Positions 8,534 to 16,587 of a stretch of DNA of 33,353 nt are shown piece by piece. Under the pieces are notes generated by a model. The model did not search any database. It had not been told where the DNA came from and worked only from the letters and a program-made list of their open reading frames with translations. Where the stretch lies: NCBI GenBank assembly GCA_022760475.1, contig JALEFZ010000054.1:1-33353 (forward strand). The letters are read 5' to 3'. Made by a program: the position numbers and the translations under genes. Each line of letters opens with the position of its first letter. Positions within the stretch are counted from its first letter, which is position 1. This DNA comes from Bacteroidia bacterium (lineage in GTDB: Bacteria; Bacteroidota; Bacteroidia; J057).

Positions 8534-9994
8534 ATGAAAAAAACACTTATTCTTGGAACAGCATTTTTGCTGCTCCTGAGTTCATGCTATGAAGACGGTT
8601 ATTTCCATGCCGAGGAGCTTTCTAACCTGAATAACGATGCTCCGGGAAACGAGCAGTACAACGAGTATAAGGAAAATGAATTCCTTTCCGTCGTAGATTC
8701 TCCTTTCTCTACCTTTTCCATTGATGCAGATGGAGGCTCTTATACCAATACAAGGCGATTCATCAATGAGGTTAGCCTGCCGCCCAAAAGCGCTGTCAGA
8801 ATTGAGGAGTTCATCAATTACTTCAATTTTGATTATGAGAATCCTAACTCTGGCCATCCAATCGGACTGAATGGCGAAATCAGTGCCTGCCCGTGGAACG
8901 ATAAACACAAACTGATCAGAATAGGAATTAAGGGTAAAGAAATACCAAAAGATGAGTTGCCAGCGGCCAATTTTGTTTTACTGGTTGACAAGTCAGGTTC
9001 TATGGGTTCCGATGATAAACTTCCACTTTTCAGGGATGCCATTTCAGAGTTTGTAGACCAGCTGGATTCAGAAGATAAAATCTCGATTGTTACCTATGCA
9101 GGCTCGGCTGGAGTAGCACTTGAACCTACAAGTGGAGATAAAAAGAATAAAATCAATAGAGCCATTAAGGGTCTTGTTTCGGGTGGCAGTACCAATGGCT
9201 CCGGCGGAATAAAAAAGGCCTATGATTTGGCTGAAGAAAACTTCATCGAAGGAGGAAACAACCGGGTCATTCTTGTAACTGATGGAGATTTCAATGTAGG
9301 AATTTCTGACCAGGACAAGCTAATCGAACTGATCGAGGAAATGAGAGATAAAAAGATATTTCTGACGGTAATCGGTGTTGGTTCTGGAAATCTCCAGGAG
9401 GGAACAATGGAGCAATTAGCCAATAATGGCAACGGAAACTTTGAATACCTGGATCAACCTTCACAAGGGACCAAGCTATTTGTGCATGAGTACCAAAAGT
9501 TCTTCACAGTAGCCAAAGATGTAAAAGTCCAGATTGAATTCAATCCAAGTGTAGTTAGCAAATATCGCCTTATTGGGTACGAAAACAGAACCCTGGCACA
9601 AGAAGATTTTGAGGATGATAGCAAGGATGCAGGAGAAATTGGTGCTGGACAGACCATTACTGCCCTTTATGAGATTGAATTGACTGAGGGGAACAATTGG
9701 GAAACACAATCTGCTATAGAAATCGATTTTCGCTATAAAATGCCAAATGAAGATACAAGCATTCCTCTTAGTCTGGCGGTATTTGAAAAAGGGACGAGCT
9801 TTGATAACTCAAGCGAAAACATGAGGTTTGCAGCCTCATTGGCTGGGTTCGGCATGCTGCTCATCGAATCAGATTACAAAGGAACTTGTACCTTCGAAAA
9901 GGTCGCAAGCTGGGCAAGAAACGCCAGGAGCTTCGACCCTTTTGGCTTCAGGAATGAATACCTGGATATTCTTGACGACGCAAGTAAATTATAA
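8534..9994 (+). CDS. von Willebrand factor type A lipoprotein, YfbK-like
   Basis: 486 residues. The lipoprotein signal peptide has a lipobox ending LLSSC (C18), so it should be anchored to the cell envelope. The N-terminal domain characteristic of YfbK-like proteins (about 55-120, FSTFSIDADGGSYTNTRRF ... AVRIEEFINYFNFDY) is followed by a vWA domain with an intact MIDAS, DKSGSMG at 152-158, then VTDGDFNVG. The C-terminal part (about 330-486) matches the DUF3520-type region of YfbK. Such proteins bind divalent metal and probably mediate protein contacts; the physiological role is unclear. A hairpin terminator follows directly. Confidence 0.9.
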   Translation: MKKTLILGTAFLLLLSSCYEDGYFHAEELSNLNNDAPGNEQYNEYKENEFLSVVDSPFSTFSIDADGGSYTNTRRFINEVSLPPKSAVRIEEFINYFNFDYENPNSGHPIGLNGEISACPWNDKHKLIRIGIKGKEIPKDELPAANFVLLVDKSGSMGSDDKLPLFRDAISEFVDQLDSEDKISIVTYAGSAGVALEPTSGDKKNKINRAIKGLVSGGSTNGSGGIKKAYDLAEENFIEGGNNRVILVTDGDFNVGISDQDKLIELIEEMRDKKIFLTVIGVGSGNLQEGTMEQLANNGNGNFEYLDQPSQGTKLFVHEYQKFFTVAKDVKVQIEFNPSVVSKYRLIGYENRTLAQEDFEDDSKDAGEIGAGQTITALYEIELTEGNNWETQSAIEIDFRYKMPNEDTSIPLSLAVFEKGTSFDNSSENMRFAASLAGFGMLLIESDYKGTCTFEKVASWARNARSFDPFGFRNEYLDILDDASKL

Positions 9995-10001
9995 ATATAA
10001 A

Positions 10002-10022
10002 GGAGAGGTTTTTGGCCTCTCC
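10002..10022. terminator. Hairpin terminator between convergent genes
   Basis: GGAGAGG (10002-10008) and CCTCTCC (10016-10022) form a perfect 7-bp stem with a loop of TTTTTGG. It is followed by ATTTTC on plus and by a T/A-rich tract on minus. It lies between the stops of the vWA gene and the dehydrogenase-like gene and probably serves both. Confidence 0.7.
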
Positions 10023-10027
10023 ATTTT

Positions 10028-10720
10028 CTATTTTTCTGCCAAGGCTTTCTCTTTCAAAAGCCGACAAGGTCGAAACCTATTCCCTCCCAAATCCTTGTCA
10101 AGGGCGTCAAGGACGTCTACGACATTCCTCAAACCAATCTCATTTGCCCAAGAAACAGGTCCTTTGGGATAATTGGTTCCAAGTTTCATCGCAACGTCAA
10201 TATCCGTAGGTTCTGCGGTTCCTTCTTGCCACATGACAAAAGCCTCGTTGATTATAGGTAGAATCACCCTGGGTGTGACCATTCCTACTCGATCTGCGAC
10301 CAACTCGATATCCAATCCCCATTTCTGCGCTATGCCTTCCCATAATTCTACAGATTCATTTTCAACGATTGCAACTTCCCATACAGGCCTGCTAAGAAAA
10401 GTAGGTAAAGCATTTAATCCCAATACCTTGGCTTCAACTGGCCCTACATAGGAGTCAAGAAGTTGCCTTAGGCTCTTTTTCACCGAGCAGGCGATGAGAA
10501 CAGCATCCTGCTTTAAATAGTAAGGCAAGCGCTGTAGGTTATCATCCAGGTTCAGATCAATGAATACATGACAGTCATCAGCGATTTCGTAGGGAGGTGT
10601 CCCCTCCCCTTCAAAGATAAAATCCAGTTCAGGAAGTCGGCTTTTGAACTCCTTCCTTCGCTCTTCATCCCCACTCAGGGCAACTTTTACAATATCAACC
10701 ATTGAATTTTTCTTACTCAA
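10028..10720 (-). CDS. Degenerate 3-hydroxyacyl-CoA dehydrogenase-like protein
   Basis: 230 residues. The C-terminal half (about 142-225, VTPRVILPIINEAF ... KLGTNYPKGPVSWANEIG) clearly matches the 3HCDH C-terminal domain. The N-terminal half aligns only with the second part of the NAD-binding domain: the GxGxxG loop is missing, and the protein is about 50-60 residues shorter than usual. In the segment equivalent to GLHFFNP the sequence is GLNALP, so N103 stands where the catalytic His should be. The partner Glu is kept at E115, 12 residues later, the same spacing as His158/Glu170 in human HAD. It therefore looks catalytically dead or altered. Its start overlaps the end of the upstream membrane coiled-coil gene by 8 bases, suggesting translational coupling. 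Confidence 0.82.
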   Translation of the reverse strand: MSKKNSMVDIVKVALSGDEERRKEFKSRLPELDFIFEGEGTPPYEIADDCHVFIDLNLDDNLQRLPYYLKQDAVLIACSVKKSLRQLLDSYVGPVEAKVLGLNALPTFLSRPVWEVAIVENESVELWEGIAQKWGLDIELVADRVGMVTPRVILPIINEAFVMWQEGTAEPTDIDVAMKLGTNYPKGPVSWANEIGLRNVVDVLDALDKDLGGNRFRPCRLLKEKALAEK

Positions 10721-11657
10721 ATTTTACTTCCAGGTCTTTGATCCTTTTACCAAGATCTTTTCTGATGTCATTCTTAAAATCATCTTGAAATTCAAGTTTC
10801 TGGATGGCCAATCTGGCATTTTTCCTTGGAATATCACCCAATTTTTTTGAATCAGCCTTGTTATTCTTGGAATATTCTACATTTACAGCTGTTCGAACGG
10901 TATAAACATTGTTTAAAGCTTCCACAATCATTTCAATGGTTACACGTTCTGTATTTTTCTTATCGTCAGGAAAGATCACATTGTGAAGGTCACTGATGTA
11001 GAACTTCTTCACACCATCAACTTCACTGTCCTCCTCTTCGTATTTCCCTCCCATTCGTCTTGCCCTTTGCTTGATGTACTCAGCAAACTTCAGTTGAATC
11101 TCTTCCACATTTTTGCGACTGGGGGTATAAAACTTAGACCAAGAGGTAATTAATCGATCTATACTGCCCTCAAATGATGAATCTCCAAGGCTTCTCAGTT
11201 CAGCCTTTAGGTTTTTCAACTCATCCTCAGTCATTTCCAGCAAGCTGTCAATTTTTGATAGTTCTTGCCTTTGAGCTTCAACTAACAGGGCTCGTTCATG
11301 TAACTGTTGGCTGTTGCGGTTTTCCAATTCAGCTAAATCTTCATCAATTTTCTTCCCGAGGGTATCAATCTGAACCGTCAGTTGGGTCATCTGAAGCTCT
11401 CTGTTGATTTGTTGAAGTTCCAAAGAGGGCCCAATCACTTCGAAGAGGTAGAACCAAGCTATAGGAAAAAATACTGCAATGGCGGCACCAAAACGGTAGA
11501 AATTGACTTTCCGCCACCATGGCCGATTCATTTCTTCAAGCTGAGCTTCCTCCTCCCTAAGGGCTTCCCTTCGTTCAGCTTCTAACGTTTCAATTTCGAT
11601 GGCTAATTTCTTGAGTTGGGCTTCGCGGATTTGATCATCCAGTTGATTGCTATTCAT
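10713..11657 (-). CDS. Single-pass membrane protein with coiled coils, function unknown
   Basis: 314 residues. A highly charged N-terminal coiled coil (about 8-45, rich in Glu/Arg/Leu) precedes one membrane helix at about 53-75. After it comes a long second coiled coil (about 76-165, LVEAQRQELSKIDSLL), then a mixed, basic domain of about 140 residues (KKFYISDLHNVIFPDDKK). No named family is recognised. The gene overlaps the start of the dehydrogenase-like gene by 8 bases, so the two products are probably made together. Upstream there is a 161-base gap containing the terminator of the next minus-strand gene. Confidence 0.8.
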   Translation of the reverse strand: MNSNQLDDQIREAQLKKLAIEIETLEAERREALREEEAQLEEMNRPWWRKVNFYRFGAAIAVFFPIAWFYLFEVIGPSLELQQINRELQMTQLTVQIDTLGKKIDEDLAELENRNSQQLHERALLVEAQRQELSKIDSLLEMTEDELKNLKAELRSLGDSSFEGSIDRLITSWSKFYTPSRKNVEEIQLKFAEYIKQRARRMGGKYEEEDSEVDGVKKFYISDLHNVIFPDDKKNTERVTIEMIVEALNNVYTVRTAVNVEYSKNNKADSKKLGDIPRKNARLAIQKLEFQDDFKNDIRKDLGKRIKDLEVKFE

Positions 11658-11762
11658 AGTTTAGGTATTGTGGCGTTTTTTGGGAAACAATACTGATTGA
11701 AAATTATACTTTTTTGGAGAATAATTTAAAAATAAGAGATAAAATTGACCTTTACTTACAAC

Positions 11763-11793
11763 AAAAAGGCCATCTCATAATTTGAGATAGCCT
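11763..11793 (-). terminator. Rho-independent terminator of the secreted hypothetical gene
   Basis: Stem AGGC-x-ATCTCA (11767-11777) pairs with TGAGAT-x-GCCT (11783-11793), with one mismatch and a loop of TAATT. On the minus strand it is followed by TTTTT (11763-11767). It lies 26 bases beyond the stop at 11819. Confidence 0.75.
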
Positions 11794-11818
11794 CCTTTAT
11801 TTCTTCCCAATTGCCAAT

Positions 11819-12556
11819 TTATAATTCAGCAAAGGGGTCTTTTCCCTCGAAAAAATCTCCAATGTTTTTGGTACTGACTACTTCAGAGATCTTAAGATTG
11901 ATGGCCTTTCCTCCGTGAGTTTCTGCTATCCAAGCCCCAGATTCCGTTTGTTTCCAATCGCTCCAGCCAACTTTGATGCCTTTGACGGGAATGATCCCTA
12001 CCCACATTTTCCAGGATACAGGCTTAAAATCAGGTCCAACCTCCCACAAATAGCTATCACCAGGAGTCACTCCTCCACTGCTGTAGGAAACCAGAAGGGC
12101 TTCAGAACCATCTTTCATTTTAATTAGTTTTCTACTGACCCCATCATCGAAACATTTGACTACAGGGTTGAGCCAAAAGGCATCATTTACCCAAGCCTTC
12201 CAGGCATCTTCCAGCAACTTAGCTTTAGCTTCACCTTCTTGTAGTTCTCCATCTTTATAAGCGAGGCCGTCTTTGGTTGACAGATTAATCAATACCCGCT
12301 TTTTCCCCCACTTCACCTCTGCAAGGTGCCGCTTTTTATCCCAAACGTGCTTTCTTCTTCCTCCAAAGCTCCATTTGATAATTTCTGTTGAATCCCAGGC
12401 GGAGCTATTGACAGCAGCCATCATCTTCTTGGCGAAATCATCAGCCTCCTTGCCTTCAATCCCTTCTGGTAAGGGATCTGATTGAGCATAGACCACAATA
12501 CCGACGATGGTAAAAATCAGGACAAAAATCCCTGCAATTTTGAGCGTTTTTTTCAT
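11819..12556 (-). CDS. Secreted or membrane-anchored hypothetical protein
   Basis: 245 residues from the chosen start. The frame extends upstream to 12583, but ATG 12556 gives a clean signal sequence or anchor (MKKTLKIAGIFVLIFTIVG, then VVYAQS), so I prefer it. The mature part is rich in Trp and Lys, with motifs such as WSFGGRRKHVWDKKRH and YSSGGVTPGDSYLWEV. The length and shape resemble periplasmic beta-rich proteins of Bacteroidota, but I do not recognise a named family. It lies between mnmA and the membrane coiled-coil gene and has its own terminators on both sides, so it is probably a single transcription unit. Confidence 0.72.
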   Translation of the reverse strand: MKKTLKIAGIFVLIFTIVGIVVYAQSDPLPEGIEGKEADDFAKKMMAAVNSSAWDSTEIIKWSFGGRRKHVWDKKRHLAEVKWGKKRVLINLSTKDGLAYKDGELQEGEAKAKLLEDAWKAWVNDAFWLNPVVKCFDDGVSRKLIKMKDGSEALLVSYSSGGVTPGDSYLWEVGPDFKPVSWKMWVGIIPVKGIKVGWSDWKQTESGAWIAETHGGKAINLKISEVVSTKNIGDFFEGKDPFAEL

Positions 12557-12581
12557 TATCTGAACGTATATGTCTTGAAAC

Positions 12582-12612
12582 AAAAATGGCCTGATCCATT
12601 GATCAAGCCATT
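12582..12612 (-). terminator. Rho-independent terminator of mnmA
   Basis: AATGGC-x-TGATC (12585-12596) pairs with GATCA-x-GCCATT (12601-12612) around a loop of CATT, with one mismatch. A TTTTT run on the minus strand follows (12582-12586). It sits 26 bases past the mnmA stop and just upstream of the next gene's start. Confidence 0.72.
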
Positions 12613-12638
12613 AAAGAACTTAGTTTTTTTCTTAATGT

Positions 12639-13835
12639 TCAAGATATAACTCCTGAGCCTATTAATTCTTCTTCAGAATACCAGGCAGCAAACTGTCCGG
12701 GAGTAATTCCCCTTTGCAATTGGTCAAATACAACATATATGCCTTCAGCTTCCTGATAAAGGGTAGCGGCCTGCAGGACTTGCCTATAACGGATTCTCAC
12801 CTCATAGTTTCGACTTTCGCCAATTTCCATGATCAAATCCTCTCTAACCCAATGAACCTCACCTTTGGGAATAAACAAGCCTTTACGATTTAGGCCTGGA
12901 TGGTTTTCGCCCATTCCTGTGTATATCACATTTTGTCCTGTATCGGTAGCAATGACAAAGACAGGCTCAGGTTTTCCGCCAACCTGAAGTCCTTTGCGCT
13001 GACCGATGGTGAAAAAGTGGGCACCATTGTGTTGACCAATAACTTTCCCATCTTCTGGCAGGTAGGAATATTTTTGGGTTGCCTGGGTTAAGTACTGATC
13101 TTTTGTCAAATTTTCCTCTCCCGCAAATACTGCCTCCTTATATATAGGAGAACCAGCTGGGATTTCAATGATATTCCCCTTTTTAGGATCAAGTTGTTGT
13201 TGTAAAAAGACGGGTAATTTTACTTTACCTATAAAGCATAATCCTTGGGAATCTTTTTTCTCAGCAGTGAGCAGTCCCGCTTCTGCTGCAATCTCCCTAA
13301 CTCTTGACTTTTGGAGGTTCCCAATGGGAAAGAGTGCCCTGGAGAGCTGTTCCTGGTTCAATTGACAAAGGAAATAGCTCTGATCCTTATTTCCATCTAT
13401 ACCAGACAATAGGTGGAATATTTCTTTACCCTCTACGATGGAACTTTCTTTTCTCACATAATGCCCGGTAGCCACGAAGTCTGCTTTTAGTTGCAGGGCT
13501 TTATCCAGAAAGATGTCAAATTTTATTTCTCTGTTACAAAGCACATCAGGATTGGGGGTACGGCCTGCCTCATATTCGGCAAACATGTAATCCACAATCC
13601 TGGCTTTATATTCTTTACTTAGATCTATGGTTTGGAATGGTATTCCGAGGCTTTGGGCAACAGCCAAGGCGTCATTGCTGTCTTCCAGCCAAGGACACTC
13701 ATCACTGATGGTCACAGAATCGTCGTGCCAATTTTTCATAAAAATGCCTATCACCTCATATCCCTCTTGTTGAAGGAGGTAGGCTGCCACACTGGAATCT
13801 ACACCTCCTGAAAGTCCAACTACAACTCTTTTCAT
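12639..13835 (-). CDS. mnmA: tRNA-specific 2-thiouridylase MnmA
   Basis: 398 residues. It catalyses 2-thiolation of U34 in tRNA-Lys, tRNA-Glu and tRNA-Gln, using ATP and sulfur from a relay. The PP-loop GLSGGVDSS is at residues 7-15. The two redox/catalytic cysteines are present: C100 in [12 protein letters not shown] and C200 in SQGLCFIGK, close to C102 and C199 of the E. coli enzyme. GHYVRK and the C-terminal beta-barrel ([17 protein letters not shown]) also fit. Length is slightly above the usual 360-375 owing to small insertions. Standalone gene; the preceding 102 bases show nothing clear. Confidence 0.96.
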   Translation of the reverse strand: MKRVVVGLSGGVDSSVAAYLLQQEGYEVIGIFMKNWHDDSVTISDECPWLEDSNDALAVAQSLGIPFQTIDLSKEYKARIVDYMFAEYEAGRTPNPDVLCNREIKFDIFLDKALQLKADFVATGHYVRKESSIVEGKEIFHLLSGIDGNKDQSYFLCQLNQEQLSRALFPIGNLQKSRVREIAAEAGLLTAEKKDSQGLCFIGKVKLPVFLQQQLDPKKGNIIEIPAGSPIYKEAVFAGEENLTKDQYLTQATQKYSYLPEDGKVIGQHNGAHFFTIGQRKGLQVGGKPEPVFVIATDTGQNVIYTGMGENHPGLNRKGLFIPKGEVHWVREDLIMEIGESRNYEVRIRYRQVLQAATLYQEAEGIYVVFDQLQRGITPGQFAAWYSEEELIGSGVIS

Positions 13836-13937
13836 CTTTTCACCTGATTTCCTCTCCCAAAATGCACATAATCTTTTAAAAAGGCCATTGGTGAATACGA
13901 CATTAAGTTAGTTGGGGTTCCAGGAATATCGTTTTGC

Positions 13938-15293
13938 TTAATTACAATTCAGATCTGTCTTTGAAGAAGCATCATTATTCGGGAAGCACATGCCAGATGG
14001 AATCTCTACTGGAACATACCTGACCAAATTGGGATCATAAAGGGCATCCTCAATGAATGCGGTGATCATTCCAATCTCTTCTTCTGTCAAGCCCAAAGGA
14101 ACAAATTCCTCCGCCAATTGACTGGTCGGAACATTGGAGTTTGAGTGGACTCCGTTGTTTTTATATTCTACCACCTCTTTTACACTTGTGAAGGTACCTC
14201 CATGGCCATAGAATGGAGAGTCTTTCAAATTGTACAATTGGGGCACTTTAAACTTGAAGTCGTCTCGGGGATCTCCTGTAAAGTCTCCCCTACCCTTGTT
14301 TGCGGGATTGGCACTAGTAGCCCTGATGGTGTTGTTGCCTTCCATGTCATCCATTCCTAGCGAATAAAACTCCATTTCGTTTAAGGCAGGGCCTTTATGG
14401 CAAGAGCCACAGTTACCCTTGGTAAAGAAAAGGATGGCCCCCTTTTTCTGTTCAATGTTCATGGCCTCTTTTTCTCCCTTTAGCCATCTTTGGAAAGGAG
14501 ATTCATTGGCCAAAAGGGTCCTTTCGTAAGCAGCGATGGCAAGAGCGATGTACTCTTTGGTGTATCGCTTGCTTTCATCGATGTTGGCGAATGCCTGATC
14601 AAACCAATCTTTATAGACAGTCGAGTTGATCAAGCCTGAATCGGTATCCATGCGGTGTACCCCCAATCCTGCAACAGCCTGGATTTCAACACCTTCATAG
14701 CCCAAAAAATTACTTTCTTTAGGTGTAAACTCTGTCCAAAAAGCCTCTGTTCCCTTATTCACCCCAGTAGCTCCGAATTGCCCATTCCAAAGCATATTGG
14801 TTTGGTAGGCAACATTCAAGGTAGATGGACTCCTAAGAGGCTGGACATCTACTTGTAGGTCAATGTAGTCTTCATTTTTTTCTCTGCCTTCTCCCTGAAT
14901 ACCAAAACCAACTCCACCTTCACCGATTCCTTGTTGCATTCCTGCTTGAAAACCTGCCTGGACATGATGGCATGAGGCACATGAATAAGTGTGGACACTG
15001 GTAACGTTCATTGGGTCAACAGCGAGTCCAGTTTCATGGTAAAGCATTTGCCCCAAACGAACTTTTTCGGCGGTAATGGGATTCTTGGGATCTTGGGGAA
15101 TTTTATCAAACTCATCCGACTCTGGCATCACGAAAGATGCCATTCCGACAGTGCCACCAACCTGGCCAAGGATACTGGCCAATTCCATGTTGAGGATTTC
15201 GTCTTCTGTATTGGAGACCGGGTCAAGCCCACAAGAATTAATAAAGATCAGGATAAAGAATGAGGGAATGGTAAGAAATGATCTGAGTTTCAT
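13938..15293 (-). CDS. Di-haem cytochrome c peroxidase/MauG-family lipoprotein
   Basis: 451 residues from ATG 15293; the frame reaches 15326, but the inner start gives the better lipoprotein signal with lipobox INSC (C21). Two haem c motifs are present: CASCH at residues 105-109 and CGSCH at 295-299. Other family segments are RLGQMLYHETGLA, FFTKGNCGSCHKGPALNE and FYGHGGTFTSVKEVVEY. CCPs reduce hydrogen peroxide in the periplasm; MauG relatives use peroxide or O2 to modify proteins. At about 450 residues it is longer than classical CCP (about 320), with an extra Gly-rich stretch after the first haem, so MauG-type or lineage-specific function is possible. Anchored to the envelope by lipid. Confidence 0.88.
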   Translation of the reverse strand: MKLRSFLTIPSFFILIFINSCGLDPVSNTEDEILNMELASILGQVGGTVGMASFVMPESDEFDKIPQDPKNPITAEKVRLGQMLYHETGLAVDPMNVTSVHTYSCASCHHVQAGFQAGMQQGIGEGGVGFGIQGEGREKNEDYIDLQVDVQPLRSPSTLNVAYQTNMLWNGQFGATGVNKGTEAFWTEFTPKESNFLGYEGVEIQAVAGLGVHRMDTDSGLINSTVYKDWFDQAFANIDESKRYTKEYIALAIAAYERTLLANESPFQRWLKGEKEAMNIEQKKGAILFFTKGNCGSCHKGPALNEMEFYSLGMDDMEGNNTIRATSANPANKGRGDFTGDPRDDFKFKVPQLYNLKDSPFYGHGGTFTSVKEVVEYKNNGVHSNSNVPTSQLAEEFVPLGLTEEEIGMITAFIEDALYDPNLVRYVPVEIPSGMCFPNNDASSKTDLNCN

Positions 15294-15482
15294 GAAAATA
15301 ACTGCTTGATTCTTTAATAATTTCAATTCCAGGACTCAATATTTTCGGTTTTATCGACCTGAAGAAATGCGATTTTAGATACTTCCAGGAAAATACAGGA
15401 ATCCTATTCACCAGCTTACAAGTCTTGAAAACGACATTTTTACCTAGCAAATGCTATGCAAAAAACATATTATGAGATTATA

Positions 15483-15505
15483 ATTTCATCTTTTTTTGAT
15501 GAAAT
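15483..15505. promoter_or_regulatory. Perfect 8-bp inverted repeat with a 7-T loop
   Basis: ATTTCATC (15483-15490), TTTTTTT, GATGAAAT (15498-15505). The repeat lies between the TauE/SafE stop and the peroxidase start, 190 bases upstream of the latter. Neither strand has a T-run directly after the stem, so it is not a standard terminator. It could be an operator for the peroxidase gene or an RNA hairpin at the 3' end of the permease message. Confidence 0.35.
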
Positions 15506-15534
15506 AATCACAAGCGTCAGCTTTTGACTAGAAA

Positions 15535-16353
15535 TTAGGACAAACCTGCATAACTCAGGATCATATCAAGTATACCGAACATTTTGAGTGCTGATACAAA
15601 GACGATCAAAATGAGTAATCTGTGGATTAAAATATTCGCATTTGGAATCTTTGACACAAATCGAACACCAATCACAGCTCCAATTGACTGAAAGAGAGCC
15701 ATTAACAAACCATAGGCTATCGCCACTTGTCCATGAGAAAAGAAAATAATTAAGGCGGGAACGCTAAAAACAATGACTGCAATCATTTTGATTGCAGTCG
15801 CCTGGATAAGGTCATATTTCGCTGCCAAAACAAGAGCAGCCAACAGGAATATACCAACTCCTGCCTGGATAAAGCCTCCATAAAAGCCAATTCCAAGAAA
15901 TATTATAATGTTATACCATTTGCTATTTCGGCTCCCTCCTTCTTCTATGCTGGCCTGTATCCATCTTTTAGGCTGAACAAGCAAAACTACCAACATGAAA
16001 GCCATGAGAATGCCAATAGCCATATTCATTTTTTCTTCATTCAGGTCTACTGCAACAGATGCACCAGTAATGGCCCCAATTAGCATAGGGACAACAAGCC
16101 AGCCAAGATTCTTTGTTACAAGATGTCCCTGTCTATAAAATGAAACTCCCCCTACCAGGCTTTGCATCATGACCCCAATCCGATTTGTACCATTGGCAAC
16201 AGGGGCTGGAAGACCGCACATGAACATGAATATGGGCAGAGTAATAAGTGAACCACTCCCAGCTAATGTGTTTATGATGCCGGTTCCTATACCCGCAACG
16301 GCGAATACAAAAAACTGAAACCAGGAAAGATTTATCTCAAAAAGATGATCCAT
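15535..16353 (-). CDS. TauE/SafE family sulfite/organic-anion exporter
   Basis: 272 residues from ATG 16353; ATG 16377 adds eight residues and is possible. By eye there are about seven to eight hydrophobic helices, with the family hallmarks of a Gly-rich first helix (GIGTGIINTLAGSGSLITLP) and NGTNRIGVMMQ, and an internally repeated second half (GIGFYGGFIQAGVGIFLLA). TauE/SafE proteins export sulfoacetate, sulfite or similar anions from the cytoplasm. No sulfur-metabolism gene lies beside it, so the substrate is open. The start faces the caspase gene across a very AT-rich intergenic region. Confidence 0.9.
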   Translation of the reverse strand: MDHLFEINLSWFQFFVFAVAGIGTGIINTLAGSGSLITLPIFMFMCGLPAPVANGTNRIGVMMQSLVGGVSFYRQGHLVTKNLGWLVVPMLIGAITGASVAVDLNEEKMNMAIGILMAFMLVVLLVQPKRWIQASIEEGGSRNSKWYNIIIFLGIGFYGGFIQAGVGIFLLAALVLAAKYDLIQATAIKMIAVIVFSVPALIIFFSHGQVAIAYGLLMALFQSIGAVIGVRFVSKIPNANILIHRLLILIVFVSALKMFGILDMILSYAGLS

Positions 16354-16440
16354 ATGCCTTTTTCCTTGTTCGAGCAAATTACAACATTATCCTACGAGTC
16401 CTAGCCATTTAAGCTCCAAATAAGGAAAAGAAGGAATATA

Positions 16441-16587
16441 CTACTAAATATCATAATTTATTTCATATAAATTATTTATAGTTATAATTATACAATTTTT
16501 AATTTCCAAACTATTGCACATAAACATAATTTGTATTCATAAAATAAATAATCACTAAACTTTACTATACCACAAAACTCATTTGTC
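16441..16587. promoter_or_regulatory. AT-rich divergent intergenic region before the caspase-like gene
   Basis: About 150 bases with very few G or C, including A/T tracts and the 10-bp palindrome TATAATTATA (16483-16492). It lies between the divergent permease and caspase-like genes. No exact TAnnTTTG element was found; the nearest is TAATTTG. Base composition fits a bendable promoter region, with no further support. Confidence 0.35.

Noticed and set aside
9828..10172. Plus-strand 114-codon frame spanning the vWA gene end and the terminator
   Set aside because: It crosses a terminator hairpin and two real genes on different strands; no protein features.
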